Below are positions 8,729-18,224 of a DNA stretch of 40,160 bases, piece by piece. Each line of letters opens with the position of its first letter. Within the stretch, counting starts at the first letter, position 1. This DNA comes from Candidatus Eisenbacteria bacterium. GTDB taxonomy: Bacteria; Eisenbacteria; RBG-16-71-46. A program made the translations under genes and the position numbers. The notes below the pieces were generated by a model. It ran no database searches. It saw only the letters and a program-made list of their open reading frames with translations, and had not been told where the DNA came from. The stretch covers positions 1 to 40,160 of the forward strand of contig DASTBI010000160.1 of assembly GCA_035712145.1 (NCBI GenBank), in the 5' to 3' direction.

Positions 8729-11380
8729 TCAACGCGACGACCGCACGATCTTGCGCCGGACGTGCCGGTCGTGAACGTGCGCGTCGATCCAATAGATCCC
8801 TGCCGCCGTCTCGGCCCCGGAAGCGGTGCGTCCGTCCCATACGATCCAGGAATCACCCGCCGCGCGTCGGCCGGAAGCCAGCGTCCTGACCACGCGGCCC
8901 TGAAGATCGCGAACCACGAAGCTCACCGGAGCATCCTCCGGAAGCGTGAGTCGAAGGCGCACCTCTCCATGACTGGGATTGGGAACCGCAGGCCCCAGCG
9001 CGAGGCCCGGCGCGGGCTCGGGAGCCGGTACGCCCACCGGGTTCTGCAGCAGCGCGAGGATCTCGAAGTCATCCAGCGCGGCTTCGACCAGCGAAGGCTC
9101 CCCCGCATCCTCGGCCACGAATCGCAGCCGGACCCGATCGGGATCCCCGAGCCGGGCCAGCAGGTCGACGGTCACCGGCACCCATCGGCTCTCCCCCAGG
9201 GCCACGGTCTCGACATTCACCCAGGTCGCGCCTCCATCGTTGGAGGCATCGACGCGCCACAGGTCGTCGGGCCGCGCCCCGATGTCGTTCGAATACCAGC
9301 GCCGGTAGCGCGCCTCCACCCGGGCGTAGCCGCCCCCCGGATAGAAGGTGTGAACCGGCGACAGCAGCGTCGTGCTTCCTCCGTCGACGTCGGCTGCCCC
9401 CACCGCACCCCCTGGAGGACCGTTCTGGGTCACGAAGCAGGCGGCGCCCGGCGTGGGAGTGGTGTCCACGTAGGGCGCGGCCGGCGTACCGCGCGGCGTC
9501 ACGCGTTCCCACACGCCGCTCACCGCCTGGTCGCCGGCGGCGCCCACCGTCCAGCCGCCGTCGACCTCGAAGGCGTGGAAGACGTTGACGGTCTCGAAGG
9601 AGTGGAACGAAGAAAGGATGGAGGGCGAGCTGGCCATGGCACCCGACACGGCTCTGGCCTCGATCCGATATTCCGTGCGGGTTCCGGGGACCGTCGCGGG
9701 CAGTTCCGCCGCGTATTCCTGCGGGGACCCGGTCGGGCTCATGGGCACGGTGACGATCGATCCACCCTCCACCCGATAGACCAGCCTCGGTGACGCGGGG
9801 TCGAGACTCGACGTGCCGGGCGAGATCACGGCGCGCACGACGGGCGACGGGGGACCTTCCCTGCGGTTGGTCAGCCGCGCATGCGTCATCAGGATGGGCG
9901 CGATCGCGCGCGCCGAGAACGAATAGGAAATGGCGGGATTGGCGGGCGTGGGATTCCCCACCACCATCGCCGCCCATTCGATCTCTCCCCAGTCGAGCCC
10001 CGAGACCTGCACCGTGGCCATGCCCGACACCGGAACCACGGGGATGGTGGTCAGTGAGCCGGCCCGCAGGCGAAGCAGCAACGTCACCTGCCAGGAGTTC
10101 CCGGGCGCACCGGAGAAGGTGAACTCGGGCGTCCCACCGAGGGTCGCCCCTGCATTCGAGATCAGATGCGTGCTGGCGGCGGTCCCATTGACCGGCCATG
10201 AGACGGAAGCGACCGGCAGGGTCTCGTGGATGAACGTGGCCGGCGTCGTCGGGTACTCCGCCGCCTCCTCGTAGCCGTATCCCGGCACGGCGTGCTCGCC
10301 GCTCGCGAAGTTCCACGCCACGTAGTCACGCCATACTCCCGCCAGGTCGGTGCCGGCGGCGGCCAGGTTTTGCTGCCACGAGAGCAGCACGGACTCGCCC
10401 GCGAAGTCGCGGCGCCGCTCCCAGAAGGCGCGAAGGTGATCGGGCCCCAGAGTCGCGGCGAGATAGGTCTCCCAATTGCAGTCTTCATAGGAGGCCAGGT
10501 TTCCCTGGAACAGCGGCAGCGCCGGATCCGAGAAGGGCGACCCCGCACCGCGAACGAAGTGCACGTAGTCGTTCACCTGATCGAACACGACGTCTTCCAC
10601 CCAGGTCGCGTCCAGCTCGAGCCAGTTGTCTTCGGTCCAGGGTGAATACATCCGCTGGATCGCATGCTTGAGCTCGTGCGCCACAGTGACCCGCAGGGCA
10701 CCGATCACGTCCCCTTCGGGATCGTCGTTGAACGGGAATCCCGCGTAGGACGGATGGAGCACGATCCGCGTCTGCTGCCCGGAGATCACCGTGGTGTAGC
10801 CATAGGACTCCTGCGCTTGATAGGTGACCGGGTATCGGGCGTTCTGGCCGTTGGCGATGGCGGGCGCGGTATAGCCGAGCTGGCCGACTTCCGTGGCCCA
10901 TGCCTGCTCGCATGCCGCTCCGGTCCATTCCACGAAATCGGGGATACCGTTCGCGGGCGCCACATCGGTGGAGACCGGCGCGTCGGGCCCCGACGTGGCG
11001 AACTCGATCCGGAAGTGAGCGGTCGTGTAGTCGCTCGTTCCGGGGCTCTGGACTCCGGTGAGCTTCGCGTCGAGCAGCGCGCGCGTGGCGGGGTCGAGGA
11101 TCGCGCGCTGGCTCTGGAGCTCGACGAGGAGCCGTGTGCCGCACTTGGCGGGCGGCTCACCGGCCGCGCTGAACGTCAAGGCCATGCGGCGCCGATCGAA
11201 GAGATAGAAGAACCGCTCGCGCGCGGCTTCGGCCGGCGCGATCTCGCCGCGTGCGACGGCGTCGTCGAGACGCTCGAGCGCCGTACGCTGAACGGGCGGG
11301 TCGGCGGTTGCCGTTCCCGCGATCAGGCAGCCTGCGCCAAGACAGGCGATCGACCAGAACCTGGAATGTGTGGCAGCCAT
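8729..11380 (-). CDS. Secreted MXAN_6640-like metalloprotease with FlgD/T9SS-like C-terminus
   Basis: An 883-residue exported protein. The N-terminus is a signal peptide (cleavage probably after TATA, ~residue 26). The catalytic HExxH is VAHELKHAIQRMYS (HELKH, residues 235-239) in a domain like the MXAN_6640 family of putative metalloproteases, followed by DATWVEDVVFDQVNDY, a possible third-ligand helix. Then come beta-rich domains, including a jelly-roll/MAM-like stretch (YRRWYSNDIGARPDDLWRVDASNDGGATWVNVE ... LDDFEI). The tail from LALGPAVPNPSHG to the end is the FlgD-like sorting module found in three other proteins here. ATG at 11380 is chosen because the signal peptide starts there, although the minus frame continues open upstream under the RND adaptor gene. 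A promoter is visible in the divergent gap. Substrate unknown. Confidence 0.88.
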   Translation of the reverse strand: MAATHSRFWSIACLGAGCLIAGTATADPPVQRTALERLDDAVARGEIAPAEAARERFFYLFDRRRMALTFSAAGEPPAKCGTRLLVELQSQRAILDPATRALLDAKLTGVQSPGTSDYTTAHFRIEFATSGPDAPVSTDVAPANGIPDFVEWTGAACEQAWATEVGQLGYTAPAIANGQNARYPVTYQAQESYGYTTVISGQQTRIVLHPSYAGFPFNDDPEGDVIGALRVTVAHELKHAIQRMYSPWTEDNWLELDATWVEDVVFDQVNDYVHFVRGAGSPFSDPALPLFQGNLASYEDCNWETYLAATLGPDHLRAFWERRRDFAGESVLLSWQQNLAAAGTDLAGVWRDYVAWNFASGEHAVPGYGYEEAAEYPTTPATFIHETLPVASVSWPVNGTAASTHLISNAGATLGGTPEFTFSGAPGNSWQVTLLLRLRAGSLTTIPVVPVSGMATVQVSGLDWGEIEWAAMVVGNPTPANPAISYSFSARAIAPILMTHARLTNRREGPPSPVVRAVISPGTSSLDPASPRLVYRVEGGSIVTVPMSPTGSPQEYAAELPATVPGTRTEYRIEARAVSGAMASSPSILSSFHSFETVNVFHAFEVDGGWTVGAAGDQAVSGVWERVTPRGTPAAPYVDTTPTPGAACFVTQNGPPGGAVGAADVDGGSTTLLSPVHTFYPGGGYARVEARYRRWYSNDIGARPDDLWRVDASNDGGATWVNVETVALGESRWVPVTVDLLARLGDPDRVRLRFVAEDAGEPSLVEAALDDFEILALLQNPVGVPAPEPAPGLALGPAVPNPSHGEVRLRLTLPEDAPVSFVVRDLQGRVVRTLASGRRAAGDSWIVWDGRTASGAETAAGIYWIDAHVHDRHVRRKIVRSSR

Positions 11381-11401
11381 GTGGCAGAGGTGCGACGGTT
11401 C

Positions 11402-11430
11402 ATGATAGCCGCGGGCGGTCTTCCTGTCTC
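11402..11430 (-). promoter_or_regulatory. Sigma-70-type promoter of the metalloprotease gene
   Basis: On the minus strand GAGACA (11430-11425) and TATCAT (11407-11402, five of six) are separated by 17 bases. The predicted start is about 15 bases before the ATG at 11380. Confidence 0.45.
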
Positions 11431-11457
11431 GTCTGCGTGTGACCGCGTTGGTGAAGC

Positions 11458-11486
11458 TTGACGCGCCCCCCGTGGCGGGCTTTGAA
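11458..11486 (+). promoter_or_regulatory. Possible promoter of the RND efflux operon
   Basis: TTGACG (11458-11463, five of six) is followed after 17 bases by the weak -10 TTTGAA (11481-11486). If used, the leader before the ATG at 11498 would be only a few bases. A tentative call in the divergent gap. Confidence 0.3.
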
Positions 11487-11497
11487 TCGAACTCCGC

Positions 11498-12664
11498 ATG
11501 CGACGCGTCCCCGCCAGGCACCCTCTCGGCAGCTCGATCCTGACTCGATTTCCATGTCTCGGCCTGGTGTTGCTGGTGTTGGGGTGCGGCGCCGGATCGG
11601 GCCGCAGAACGCCGCGTGTGCCGATCCTCGTGGCACAGGTCGAGCAGCGCACCGTCCCGTACGAGATCGACGCCACGGGCACCGTCGAGCCGATCCAGTC
11701 GGCCGACGTCACCGCCCAGGTCGGCGGCCTCGTCACCCGCATCGGCTTCCGCGAAGGCGACGAAGTGCGCGCGGGACAGGTGCTCTTCCATCTCGACCGC
11801 CGTCCCTTCGAAGCCTCCGCCGAGCGATCGGCCGCCGTGCTGGCGCGCGATCGCGCGCAGGCCGAGTCGGCGCGTCTCGACCTGGCGCGCGCCGAGAAAC
11901 TGGCCGCGCAGCAGCTCATCTCCGAAAGCGAGCTGGAGCAGAAGCGTGCGGCCGCGGCGGCGGCCGCCGCGAGCGCCCGCGCGGATTCGGCGACGCTGGT
12001 TTCCGCGCGGCTCGACCTCGCCAACGCGACCGTGCGCGCTCCGGTGGCCGGCAGGACCGGCGACCTGCGCGTGAACATCGGAGATCTGGTCAAGGCCAAC
12101 GAGACCACGGCTCCGCTGGTCAGCATCAACCAGCTGCGGCCGATTCGCGTGCGCTTCACGCTGCCGCAAGCCGATCTGAGCCAGCTTCGCCGGCAGCACG
12201 GCAAGGCCCTGAGGGTCGACGTCGCGTCCTCGGATCGCGACTCGGTCTGGATCCAGGGCCGGCTGGCCTTCATGGACAATCGCGTCGATCCGGCAAGCGG
12301 CACGGTGCTGCTCAAGGCGGAGTTCGACAACCGTGACGGTGCTCTGTGGCCGGGGCAGTTCGTGCGGGTGAAGCTCCGGCTGTTCGACCAGAGCGACGCC
12401 ACCGTCGTCCCGAGCGCCGCCGTGGCCAACTCCCAGAGCGGGCCGTACCTGTTCGTCGTGAAGCCCGACACGACGGTCGAAGCCCGGCCGATCCAGGTCG
12501 AGCGCACTTATCGCGACCTCACGGTCGTCGCCAGCGGCGTTCAACCCGGCGAGACCGTGGTCACCGACGGACAGCTGCGGCTGTCGCCCGGCGCCAAGGC
12601 CGTCATTCGCCCTCCCGGCGGAGGCTCCGCCGGCGGCACCGCCACCAGCGAGAACGTCCGATGA
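11498..12664 (+). CDS. RND efflux periplasmic adaptor (MFP), lipoprotein
   Basis: A 388-residue membrane fusion protein. The signal sequence ends in VLGC, a lipobox with Cys near residue 31. A barrel-sandwich/lipoyl half-motif (ATGTVEPIQSADVTAQVGGLVTRIGFREGDEVRAGQVLFHLD), an alpha hairpin rich in Ala/Arg/Glu (~100-180), the second lipoyl half (NATVRAPVAGRTGDLRVNIGDLVKAN), a beta-barrel (PIRVRFTLPQADL ... DPASGTVLLKAEFDN ... LWPGQFVRVKL) and a membrane-proximal domain follow in the standard AcrA/MdtA order. It connects the inner-membrane pump to an outer-membrane channel. Its last codons overlap the pump gene by ATGA, so the two are translationally coupled. No repressor or TolC gene is adjacent. 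Confidence 0.94.
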   Translation: MRRVPARHPLGSSILTRFPCLGLVLLVLGCGAGSGRRTPRVPILVAQVEQRTVPYEIDATGTVEPIQSADVTAQVGGLVTRIGFREGDEVRAGQVLFHLDRRPFEASAERSAAVLARDRAQAESARLDLARAEKLAAQQLISESELEQKRAAAAAAAASARADSATLVSARLDLANATVRAPVAGRTGDLRVNIGDLVKANETTAPLVSINQLRPIRVRFTLPQADLSQLRRQHGKALRVDVASSDRDSVWIQGRLAFMDNRVDPASGTVLLKAEFDNRDGALWPGQFVRVKLRLFDQSDATVVPSAAVANSQSGPYLFVVKPDTTVEARPIQVERTYRDLTVVASGVQPGETVVTDGQLRLSPGAKAVIRPPGGGSAGGTATSENVR

Positions 12665-15600
12665 ATCTCTCGGCTCCTTTCATCCACCGTCCGGTCGCCA
12701 CCACGCTGGTCATGATGGGCATTCTCCTGTTCGGCGTGCTGGCCTATCGCGCCCTGCCCGTCAGCGACCTGCCCAACGTCGATTACCCGGTCATCACCGT
12801 GCGGGCCAGCCTGCCCGGCGCGGGGCCCGAGACCATGGCGGCTTCGGTGGCCACGCCGCTCGAGAAGCAGTTCTCGACCATCGCGGGCCTTGACGCCATG
12901 ACGTCGACCAGCACGCTCGGCTCCACCAACATCACGCTCCAGTTCGGCCTGGATCGCGACATCGACGCCGCCGCGCAGGATGTCCAGGCGGCGCTCGCCC
13001 AGACGCAGCGGCAGCTGCCGCAGGGAATCCTTCCGCCTTCGTATCAGAAGTCGAATCCTTCCGACTCGCCGATCCTGTTCTTCGCCCTGACCTCCGATCT
13101 CCTCCCGCTCTCGGCTCTGGACGAGTACGCGCAGACGTTCCTGGCGCAGCGCATCTCCACCGTCAAGGGGGTCGCCCAGGTGAACGTCTTCGGCTCGCAG
13201 AAGTACGCGGTCCGCATCCAGCTCGACCCGCAGGCGATGGCTTCACGGGGGGTCGGTCTGGATCAGGTGACCTCGGCGGTCAGCTCGGGCAACGTGAACC
13301 TGCCGAGCGGCGTGCTGTGGGGCACGGAGCGCGCGGTGACCCTCAATTCCGAGGGACAGCTGCGCGACGCCGCGGGGTTCCGCTCGCTGGTGATCACGAC
13401 CGTGGATGGCGCGCCGGTGCGCCTCGGCGACGTCGCCCAGGTGGTGGATGGCGTGCAGGAGACGCGCACCGCGAGCTGGTTCAACGGCAAGCGCGCGATC
13501 GTGCTCGCCATCCAGCGGCAGCCGGGCACCAACACCGTGGCGGTGGCGGACGCGGTCCACAAGCTCGTCAACCAGCTCAGGCCGCAGCTCCCGGGCGCCG
13601 TGCACCTCGAGGTCCTGAACGACCGCTCGGTGTCGATCCGCCACTCCGTGGCCGACGTGCAGATGACGCTGTGGATCGCGCTGGTGCTGGTGGTCGGCGT
13701 CATCTTCCTTTTCCTCCGCAACCTCTCGGCCACGCTGATCCCGAGCCTGGCCCTTCCGCTCTCGGTGGTCGGCACGTTCGCGGTCATGCGGCCGCTGGGG
13801 TTCAGCCTCGACAATCTCTCCCTCATGGCGCTGACGCTCGCGGTCGGCTTCGTGGTCGACGACGCCATCGTCATGCTCGAGAACATCGTCCGCCATCTCG
13901 AGATGGGGAAGCGCCCGATGCAGGCCGCCCTCGATGGCTCGCGCGAGATCGGCTTCACGATTCTCTCGATGACGCTGTCGCTGGTGGCGGTGTTCATCCC
14001 GATCCTCTTCATGGGCGGATTGCTGGGCCGGCTGTTCCACGAGTTCGCGGTGGTCATCAGTGTCGCGATCCTGGTGTCGGGGTTCGTCTCCCTCACGCTG
14101 ACGCCGATGATGTGCAGCCGCTTTCTGCGCTCCGGCCGCGACCGCCAGCACGGCCGTTTCTATCAGGCCACCGAGCGGGTCTTCCAGGCTTCGCTGGGCG
14201 CCTACCGCAAGAGCCTGGTGTGGGTGATGGACCACCGTCGCACCGCGCTGGCGTTCTCCGCCGCGATCCTGATCGGCACCGCCCTGCTGTGGATGGCCAT
14301 TCCCAAGGGGTTCATCCCCAGCGAGGACATCGATCAGATCAGCGGCACCACCGAAACGCTCGAAGGGACCGCGTTCGAGTCCATGGTCCAGCACCAGCGC
14401 GCGGTGGCGGCGATCGTCGCCAAGGACCCCAACGTCGAGGGGTTCATGTCGGCGGTGGGCGGCGGACCCGGCGGCAGCTCGAGCAACCAGGGTCGTCTCG
14501 TGATTCGGCTCAAGCCGCGCCACGAGCGCAAGCTCTCCGCCGATCAGGTGATTCGTACGCTCCAGCCCAAGCTCTCGCAGGTGCCCGGGATCCGCGTGTT
14601 CCTTCAGAATCCGCCGCCGGTGCGCGTTGGCGCGCGCTTCGCGAAGAGCCAGTACCAATACACGCTGCAGGGGACCGACCTGGCTTCGTTGTCGGCCAAC
14701 GCCTCGAAGCTGGAAGCCAAGCTGCGCCAGCTTCCGGCGCTCGACAACGTCACCAGCGACCTGCAGATCAAGAACCCCGAGCTGCAGGTGGACATCGACC
14801 GCGAGCGCGCGGCCGCGCTCGGCGTCACCCCGGCGCAGATCGAGCAGGCGCTCTACGACGCCTACGGAACGCGGCAGGTCTCGACCATCTTCACGCCGAC
14901 CAACCAGTACTGGGTGGTGCTCGAGCTGCAGCCGCGGTTCCAGCGCGACGCCTCGGCGATCGGTCTGCTGAGCGTGCGCAGCAGCTCGGGCGCGCTGGTC
15001 CCGATCGGCGCCGTGGCCCGGCTGAGGCCGACCATCGGTCCCCTGAGCGTGAATCACGCGGGACAGATGCCGTCGGTCACGCTGTCTTTCGACGTGCGCG
15101 AAGGCGCGGGGCTGAGCGAGGCGGTGGGCCAGATCCAGAACGCGGCGCGCGGCACTCTCAGCTCCGACATCACGACGAACTTCGCGGGCACGGCTCAGGC
15201 ATTCCAGGCCAGCCAGCAGGGTCTGGCCCTCCTCCTGCTCATGGCCGTCCTGGTCATCTACCTGGTGCTCGGCGTGCTCTACGAGAGCTTCATCCACCCC
15301 ATCACGATCCTGTCCGGGCTGCCGTTCGCCGGCTTCGGCGCGCTGCTCACGCTGTTCCTCTTCCGCGCGGAGCTGAGCGTCTATGCCTTCGTCGGCGTCA
15401 TACTCCTGGTGGGGCTGGTGAAGAAGAACGCGATCATGATGATCGACTTCGCGCTCGACGCCGAGCGGCGCGAGGGCAAGAAGCCGCAGGAGGCGATCTT
15501 CGAGGCGTGCATGGTCCGGTTCCGGCCGATCATGATGACCACGATGGCGGCCCTGATGGGCACGCTGCCGATCGCGCTGGGCCTCGGGGCGGGCGCGGAG

Positions 15601-15795
15601 TCGCGCCGTCCGCTCGGCCTTGCGGTTGTGGGAGGGCTCGCCTTCTCACAGCTCGTCACCCTCTACGTGACGCCCGTCTTCTATACGTACCTCGACGCTC
15701 TGCAGGAGCGCTTCCGCCGGCATCCTCGCCGTCCGCGAGAGGCGACTGCCCGCGACCGGACGTCGCGCGAAGCCGAGATCCCGGCGCGCGGCTAA
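12661..15795 (+). CDS. RND multidrug efflux pump, inner-membrane subunit (AcrB/MdtB family)
   Basis: A 1044-residue HAE1-family RND transporter with twelve expected membrane helices and two large periplasmic loops. Visible family features are the N-terminus NLSAPFIHRPVATTLVMMGILLFG, the periplasmic DLPNVDYPVITVRASLPGA, the TM4 segment LALAVGFVVDDAIVMLENIVRH with the paired Asp residues of proton relay, and the TM10/11 region VGLVKKNAIMMIDFALDAERREGKKPQEA. It exports hydrophobic or amphipathic compounds using the proton gradient, with the upstream adaptor. ATG at 12661 overlaps the adaptor stop (ATGA). No TolC-type gene follows, so the outer-membrane channel must be encoded elsewhere. The substrate range cannot be read from the sequence. 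Confidence 0.95.
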   Translation: MNLSAPFIHRPVATTLVMMGILLFGVLAYRALPVSDLPNVDYPVITVRASLPGAGPETMAASVATPLEKQFSTIAGLDAMTSTSTLGSTNITLQFGLDRDIDAAAQDVQAALAQTQRQLPQGILPPSYQKSNPSDSPILFFALTSDLLPLSALDEYAQTFLAQRISTVKGVAQVNVFGSQKYAVRIQLDPQAMASRGVGLDQVTSAVSSGNVNLPSGVLWGTERAVTLNSEGQLRDAAGFRSLVITTVDGAPVRLGDVAQVVDGVQETRTASWFNGKRAIVLAIQRQPGTNTVAVADAVHKLVNQLRPQLPGAVHLEVLNDRSVSIRHSVADVQMTLWIALVLVVGVIFLFLRNLSATLIPSLALPLSVVGTFAVMRPLGFSLDNLSLMALTLAVGFVVDDAIVMLENIVRHLEMGKRPMQAALDGSREIGFTILSMTLSLVAVFIPILFMGGLLGRLFHEFAVVISVAILVSGFVSLTLTPMMCSRFLRSGRDRQHGRFYQATERVFQASLGAYRKSLVWVMDHRRTALAFSAAILIGTALLWMAIPKGFIPSEDIDQISGTTETLEGTAFESMVQHQRAVAAIVAKDPNVEGFMSAVGGGPGGSSSNQGRLVIRLKPRHERKLSADQVIRTLQPKLSQVPGIRVFLQNPPPVRVGARFAKSQYQYTLQGTDLASLSANASKLEAKLRQLPALDNVTSDLQIKNPELQVDIDRERAAALGVTPAQIEQALYDAYGTRQVSTIFTPTNQYWVVLELQPRFQRDASAIGLLSVRSSSGALVPIGAVARLRPTIGPLSVNHAGQMPSVTLSFDVREGAGLSEAVGQIQNAARGTLSSDITTNFAGTAQAFQASQQGLALLLLMAVLVIYLVLGVLYESFIHPITILSGLPFAGFGALLTLFLFRAELSVYAFVGVILLVGLVKKNAIMMIDFALDAERREGKKPQEAIFEACMVRFRPIMMTTMAALMGTLPIALGLGAGAESRRPLGLAVVGGLAFSQLVTLYVTPVFYTYLDALQERFRRHPRRPREATARDRTSREAEIPARG

Positions 15796-15830
15796 GAGCG
15801 CTCCAGGCAGCAATCCGGTGGCAGGGGTGC

Positions 15831-16166
15831 TCAGGGCGTGAAGCGCTTCGATTCCATGAGCACCGCGGCGGTCTGGGATCCGAGCGTGAAGGCCGAGCGG
15901 AACTCGCCTTCCACGCCGACCTCCGCGCCTTCCCTCGGGGCGCCGCTCTGCTGCGAGATCACCGTCAGGCTTCCGGTGCCGTCGTTGATCGTGTAGGCGC
16001 CGTAGCCCATGACGGACAAGGCGCTTCCCACGGTTCCGGCGACACGGACCTTCTGCTTGTCGAAGCGCCCGGGGTCATCGAGCAGGGTCTGGATCGGAGT
16101 CGTGCCCTTGCAGCCGCCGATGGCGAGCATCGCGAGGATGGCGAGATATCGGAGTCGAGGCTTCAT
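15831..16166 (-). CDS. Small OB-fold lipoprotein
   Basis: A 111-residue protein. Its signal sequence MKPRLRYLAILAMLAIGGC ends in a clear lipobox (IGGC, Cys19). The mature part, TPIQTLLDDPGRFDKQKVRVAGTVGSALSVMGYGAYTINDGTGSLTVISQQSGAPREGAEVGVEGEF, has the strand order and 'VxVxGxV ... YxIxDGTGxxxV ... GxxVxVxG' pattern of an OB-fold (tRNA_anti/BOF-like) domain. Such proteins bind nucleic acids, sugars or metals in the envelope, but the ligand is unknown here. A good GGAGG ribosome site sits 6 bases before the ATG. It is divergent from the M3 peptidase and convergent with the RND pump. Confidence 0.85.
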   Translation of the reverse strand: MKPRLRYLAILAMLAIGGCKGTTPIQTLLDDPGRFDKQKVRVAGTVGSALSVMGYGAYTINDGTGSLTVISQQSGAPREGAEVGVEGEFRSAFTLGSQTAAVLMESKRFTP

Positions 16167-16291
16167 GTGGCCCTCCCTGGTCGAGTTCGGCGTGTGGGGA
16201 GCCGCGCTCGAAAGATAGCACGCACCGTCATCGGCTCGTGCGCTATTCTCCGCGGCCTTCACCATATCGGAATCCACGGAGGCTTGCCCTC

Positions 16292-18175
16292 ATGAGACGC
16301 GTGTGTCTTCTCGCCTTCTTCGCGCTCCTGCTCGCGCTGCCGCTCGCTCACGCCGAGCAGCGATCCCAGGTCCCTGAAAAGTACAAGTGGAAGCTCTCTG
16401 ATCTCTATCCTTCCCAGGCCGCGTGGAACACCGCCAAGACGAGCCTCGATCGTCGCATTCCTTCGCTCTCGAAGTTCCAGGGACGCCTGGCGCGGTCGGC
16501 GGACAGCCTCTCCCTGGCGCTCTCCACGATGAGCGCCGTCCACAAAGACCTCACCCAGCTCTACAACTACGCCAGCATGCTCTCCGACCAGGACATCCGG
16601 ATCGCCGCTCATGTCGCGATGAAGCAGACCGCGAGCAAGATGTACGTGGACTACGGGGCCGCGACGTCGTACGTGCAGCCGGAGATCCTCGCGGCCGGAG
16701 CGGAGAAGGTCCGCCGTTTCCTGTCCGAGGAGCCGCGCCTCAAGGACTACCGCCACTACCTCGAGGACATCCTGCGGTACGCGCCGCACACGCTGAGCGC
16801 GGCCGAGGAGAAGATCGCGGCCCAGGCGGGCGCGATGAGCACGGCCGGAGAGGACGTGCGCGACATCTTCAAGAACGCCGAGATGCCCTACCCCACGATC
16901 CGGCTCACGAACGGCGAGCGGGTGCGGCTGGACGACGCCGCCTACACCGCGCAGCGCCAGAACACGAATCGAGCCGACCGCGACTCGGTCTTCCGCGCCT
17001 TCTGGGGCAAGCACCTCGAATTCCAGGGAACGATCGGCACGGCGCTGAATTCCAAGCTGCGGGCGCACGTGTTCAACAAGGACGTGCACAAGTACAAGAG
17101 CTGCCTCGAGGCGTCACTCTTTTCCAACAACATCCCGACCCGCGTCTACACCCAGCTCCTGTCGGACGTGCACGCCAACCTGCCCACGCTCCACCGCTAC
17201 CTGCGGCTGCGGAAGCGGATGATGGGCGTGGACACGCTGCGCTACGAGGACCTCTACGCGCCGATCGTCAAGGAAGTGGAGCTGAAGTTCACGCCCGAGC
17301 AGGCGATGGAGGTCACGCTGGCCTCGCTCGAGCCGCTGGGCAAGGACTACGTGGAGACGCTGCGCAAGGGGATGACCGGCGGCTGGATCGACTGGATGCC
17401 GACGGAAGGCAAGGCCTCGGGCGCGTACAGCACGGGCGCGTACGGGATCCATCCCTACCAGCTCCAGAACTTCACCGGCTTCTACGACGAGGTCGGCACG
17501 CTGACGCACGAAGCCGGCCACTCGATGCACACCCATCTCGCCGACACCCACCAGCCCTACCCCTCGCACGACTACGCCACGTTCGTCGCCGAGGTGGCTT
17601 CCACGCTCAACGAGAACCTGCTCTTCCACCACATGCTGGGGCGTCACAAGGACAAGGCGACCCGCCTCTTCCTGCTCGGCAGCTACCTCGACAACCTGCG
17701 GACCACGCTGTTCCGCCAGACTCTGTTCGCGGAGTTCGAGCTCAGGATCCACGAGCGCGCCGAGAAGGGCGAGACGCTGACCGGCGAAAGCATGACCAAG
17801 CTCTATCTCGATCTCGTGCGCACGTACTACGGCCATGCCAAGGGCGTGTGCAAGGTGAACCCGCTCTACGGCGTCGAGTGGGCCTACATCCCGCACTTCT
17901 TCTACAACTTCTACGTCTATCAGTACGCCACCAGCATCGTGGCCTCGACCTCGATCGCGCGCGGCATCCGCGAGGAGGCCGCCACCCGTCCCACGCGGTT
18001 TCCGAAGCGCGACGCCTATCTGGCGATGATGAAGGCGGGCGGCTCGAAGTATCCGATCGACGAGCTCAAGGAAGCGGGAGTCGACATGACGACCTCGGCG
18101 CCCTTCAAGGCCGCCATTCGCGAGATGAACACGGTCATGGACGAGATGGAGAAGCTCCTGGGGGCCCGCCAGTAG
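16292..18175 (+). CDS. Exported M3-family oligoendopeptidase F-like metallopeptidase
   Basis: A 627-residue M3B peptidase. The zinc motif is LTHEAGHSMHTHLA (HEAGH, residues 406-410), and the distal Glu lies in FVAEVASTLNENLLFHHML, matching oligoendopeptidase F. The C-terminal substrate-binding region HFFYNFYVYQYATSIVAS is intact, and total length fits the family once the signal is removed. Unusually, the protein starts with a convincing signal peptide (MRRVCLLAFFALLLALPLAHA), so it should act in the periplasm or outside rather than in the cytosol. ATG at 16292 is preceded by GGAGG with 9-base spacing; the upstream in-frame ATG at 16238 is less likely. It likely trims exported or surface-derived peptides. 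Confidence 0.92.
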   Translation: MRRVCLLAFFALLLALPLAHAEQRSQVPEKYKWKLSDLYPSQAAWNTAKTSLDRRIPSLSKFQGRLARSADSLSLALSTMSAVHKDLTQLYNYASMLSDQDIRIAAHVAMKQTASKMYVDYGAATSYVQPEILAAGAEKVRRFLSEEPRLKDYRHYLEDILRYAPHTLSAAEEKIAAQAGAMSTAGEDVRDIFKNAEMPYPTIRLTNGERVRLDDAAYTAQRQNTNRADRDSVFRAFWGKHLEFQGTIGTALNSKLRAHVFNKDVHKYKSCLEASLFSNNIPTRVYTQLLSDVHANLPTLHRYLRLRKRMMGVDTLRYEDLYAPIVKEVELKFTPEQAMEVTLASLEPLGKDYVETLRKGMTGGWIDWMPTEGKASGAYSTGAYGIHPYQLQNFTGFYDEVGTLTHEAGHSMHTHLADTHQPYPSHDYATFVAEVASTLNENLLFHHMLGRHKDKATRLFLLGSYLDNLRTTLFRQTLFAEFELRIHERAEKGETLTGESMTKLYLDLVRTYYGHAKGVCKVNPLYGVEWAYIPHFFYNFYVYQYATSIVASTSIARGIREEAATRPTRFPKRDAYLAMMKAGGSKYPIDELKEAGVDMTTSAPFKAAIREMNTVMDEMEKLLGARQ

Positions 18176-18224
18176 CTCCAAAGGGGTTTGCGCCCGCGCG
18201 TTCCTCGACCTATCGTCTCGGCCC

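Noticed and set aside
13243-15297. Long minus-strand open frame opposite the RND pump gene
   Set aside because: The translation is an Arg/His/Asp-rich antisense shadow of a clearly conserved RND gene, typical of high-GC codon bias.
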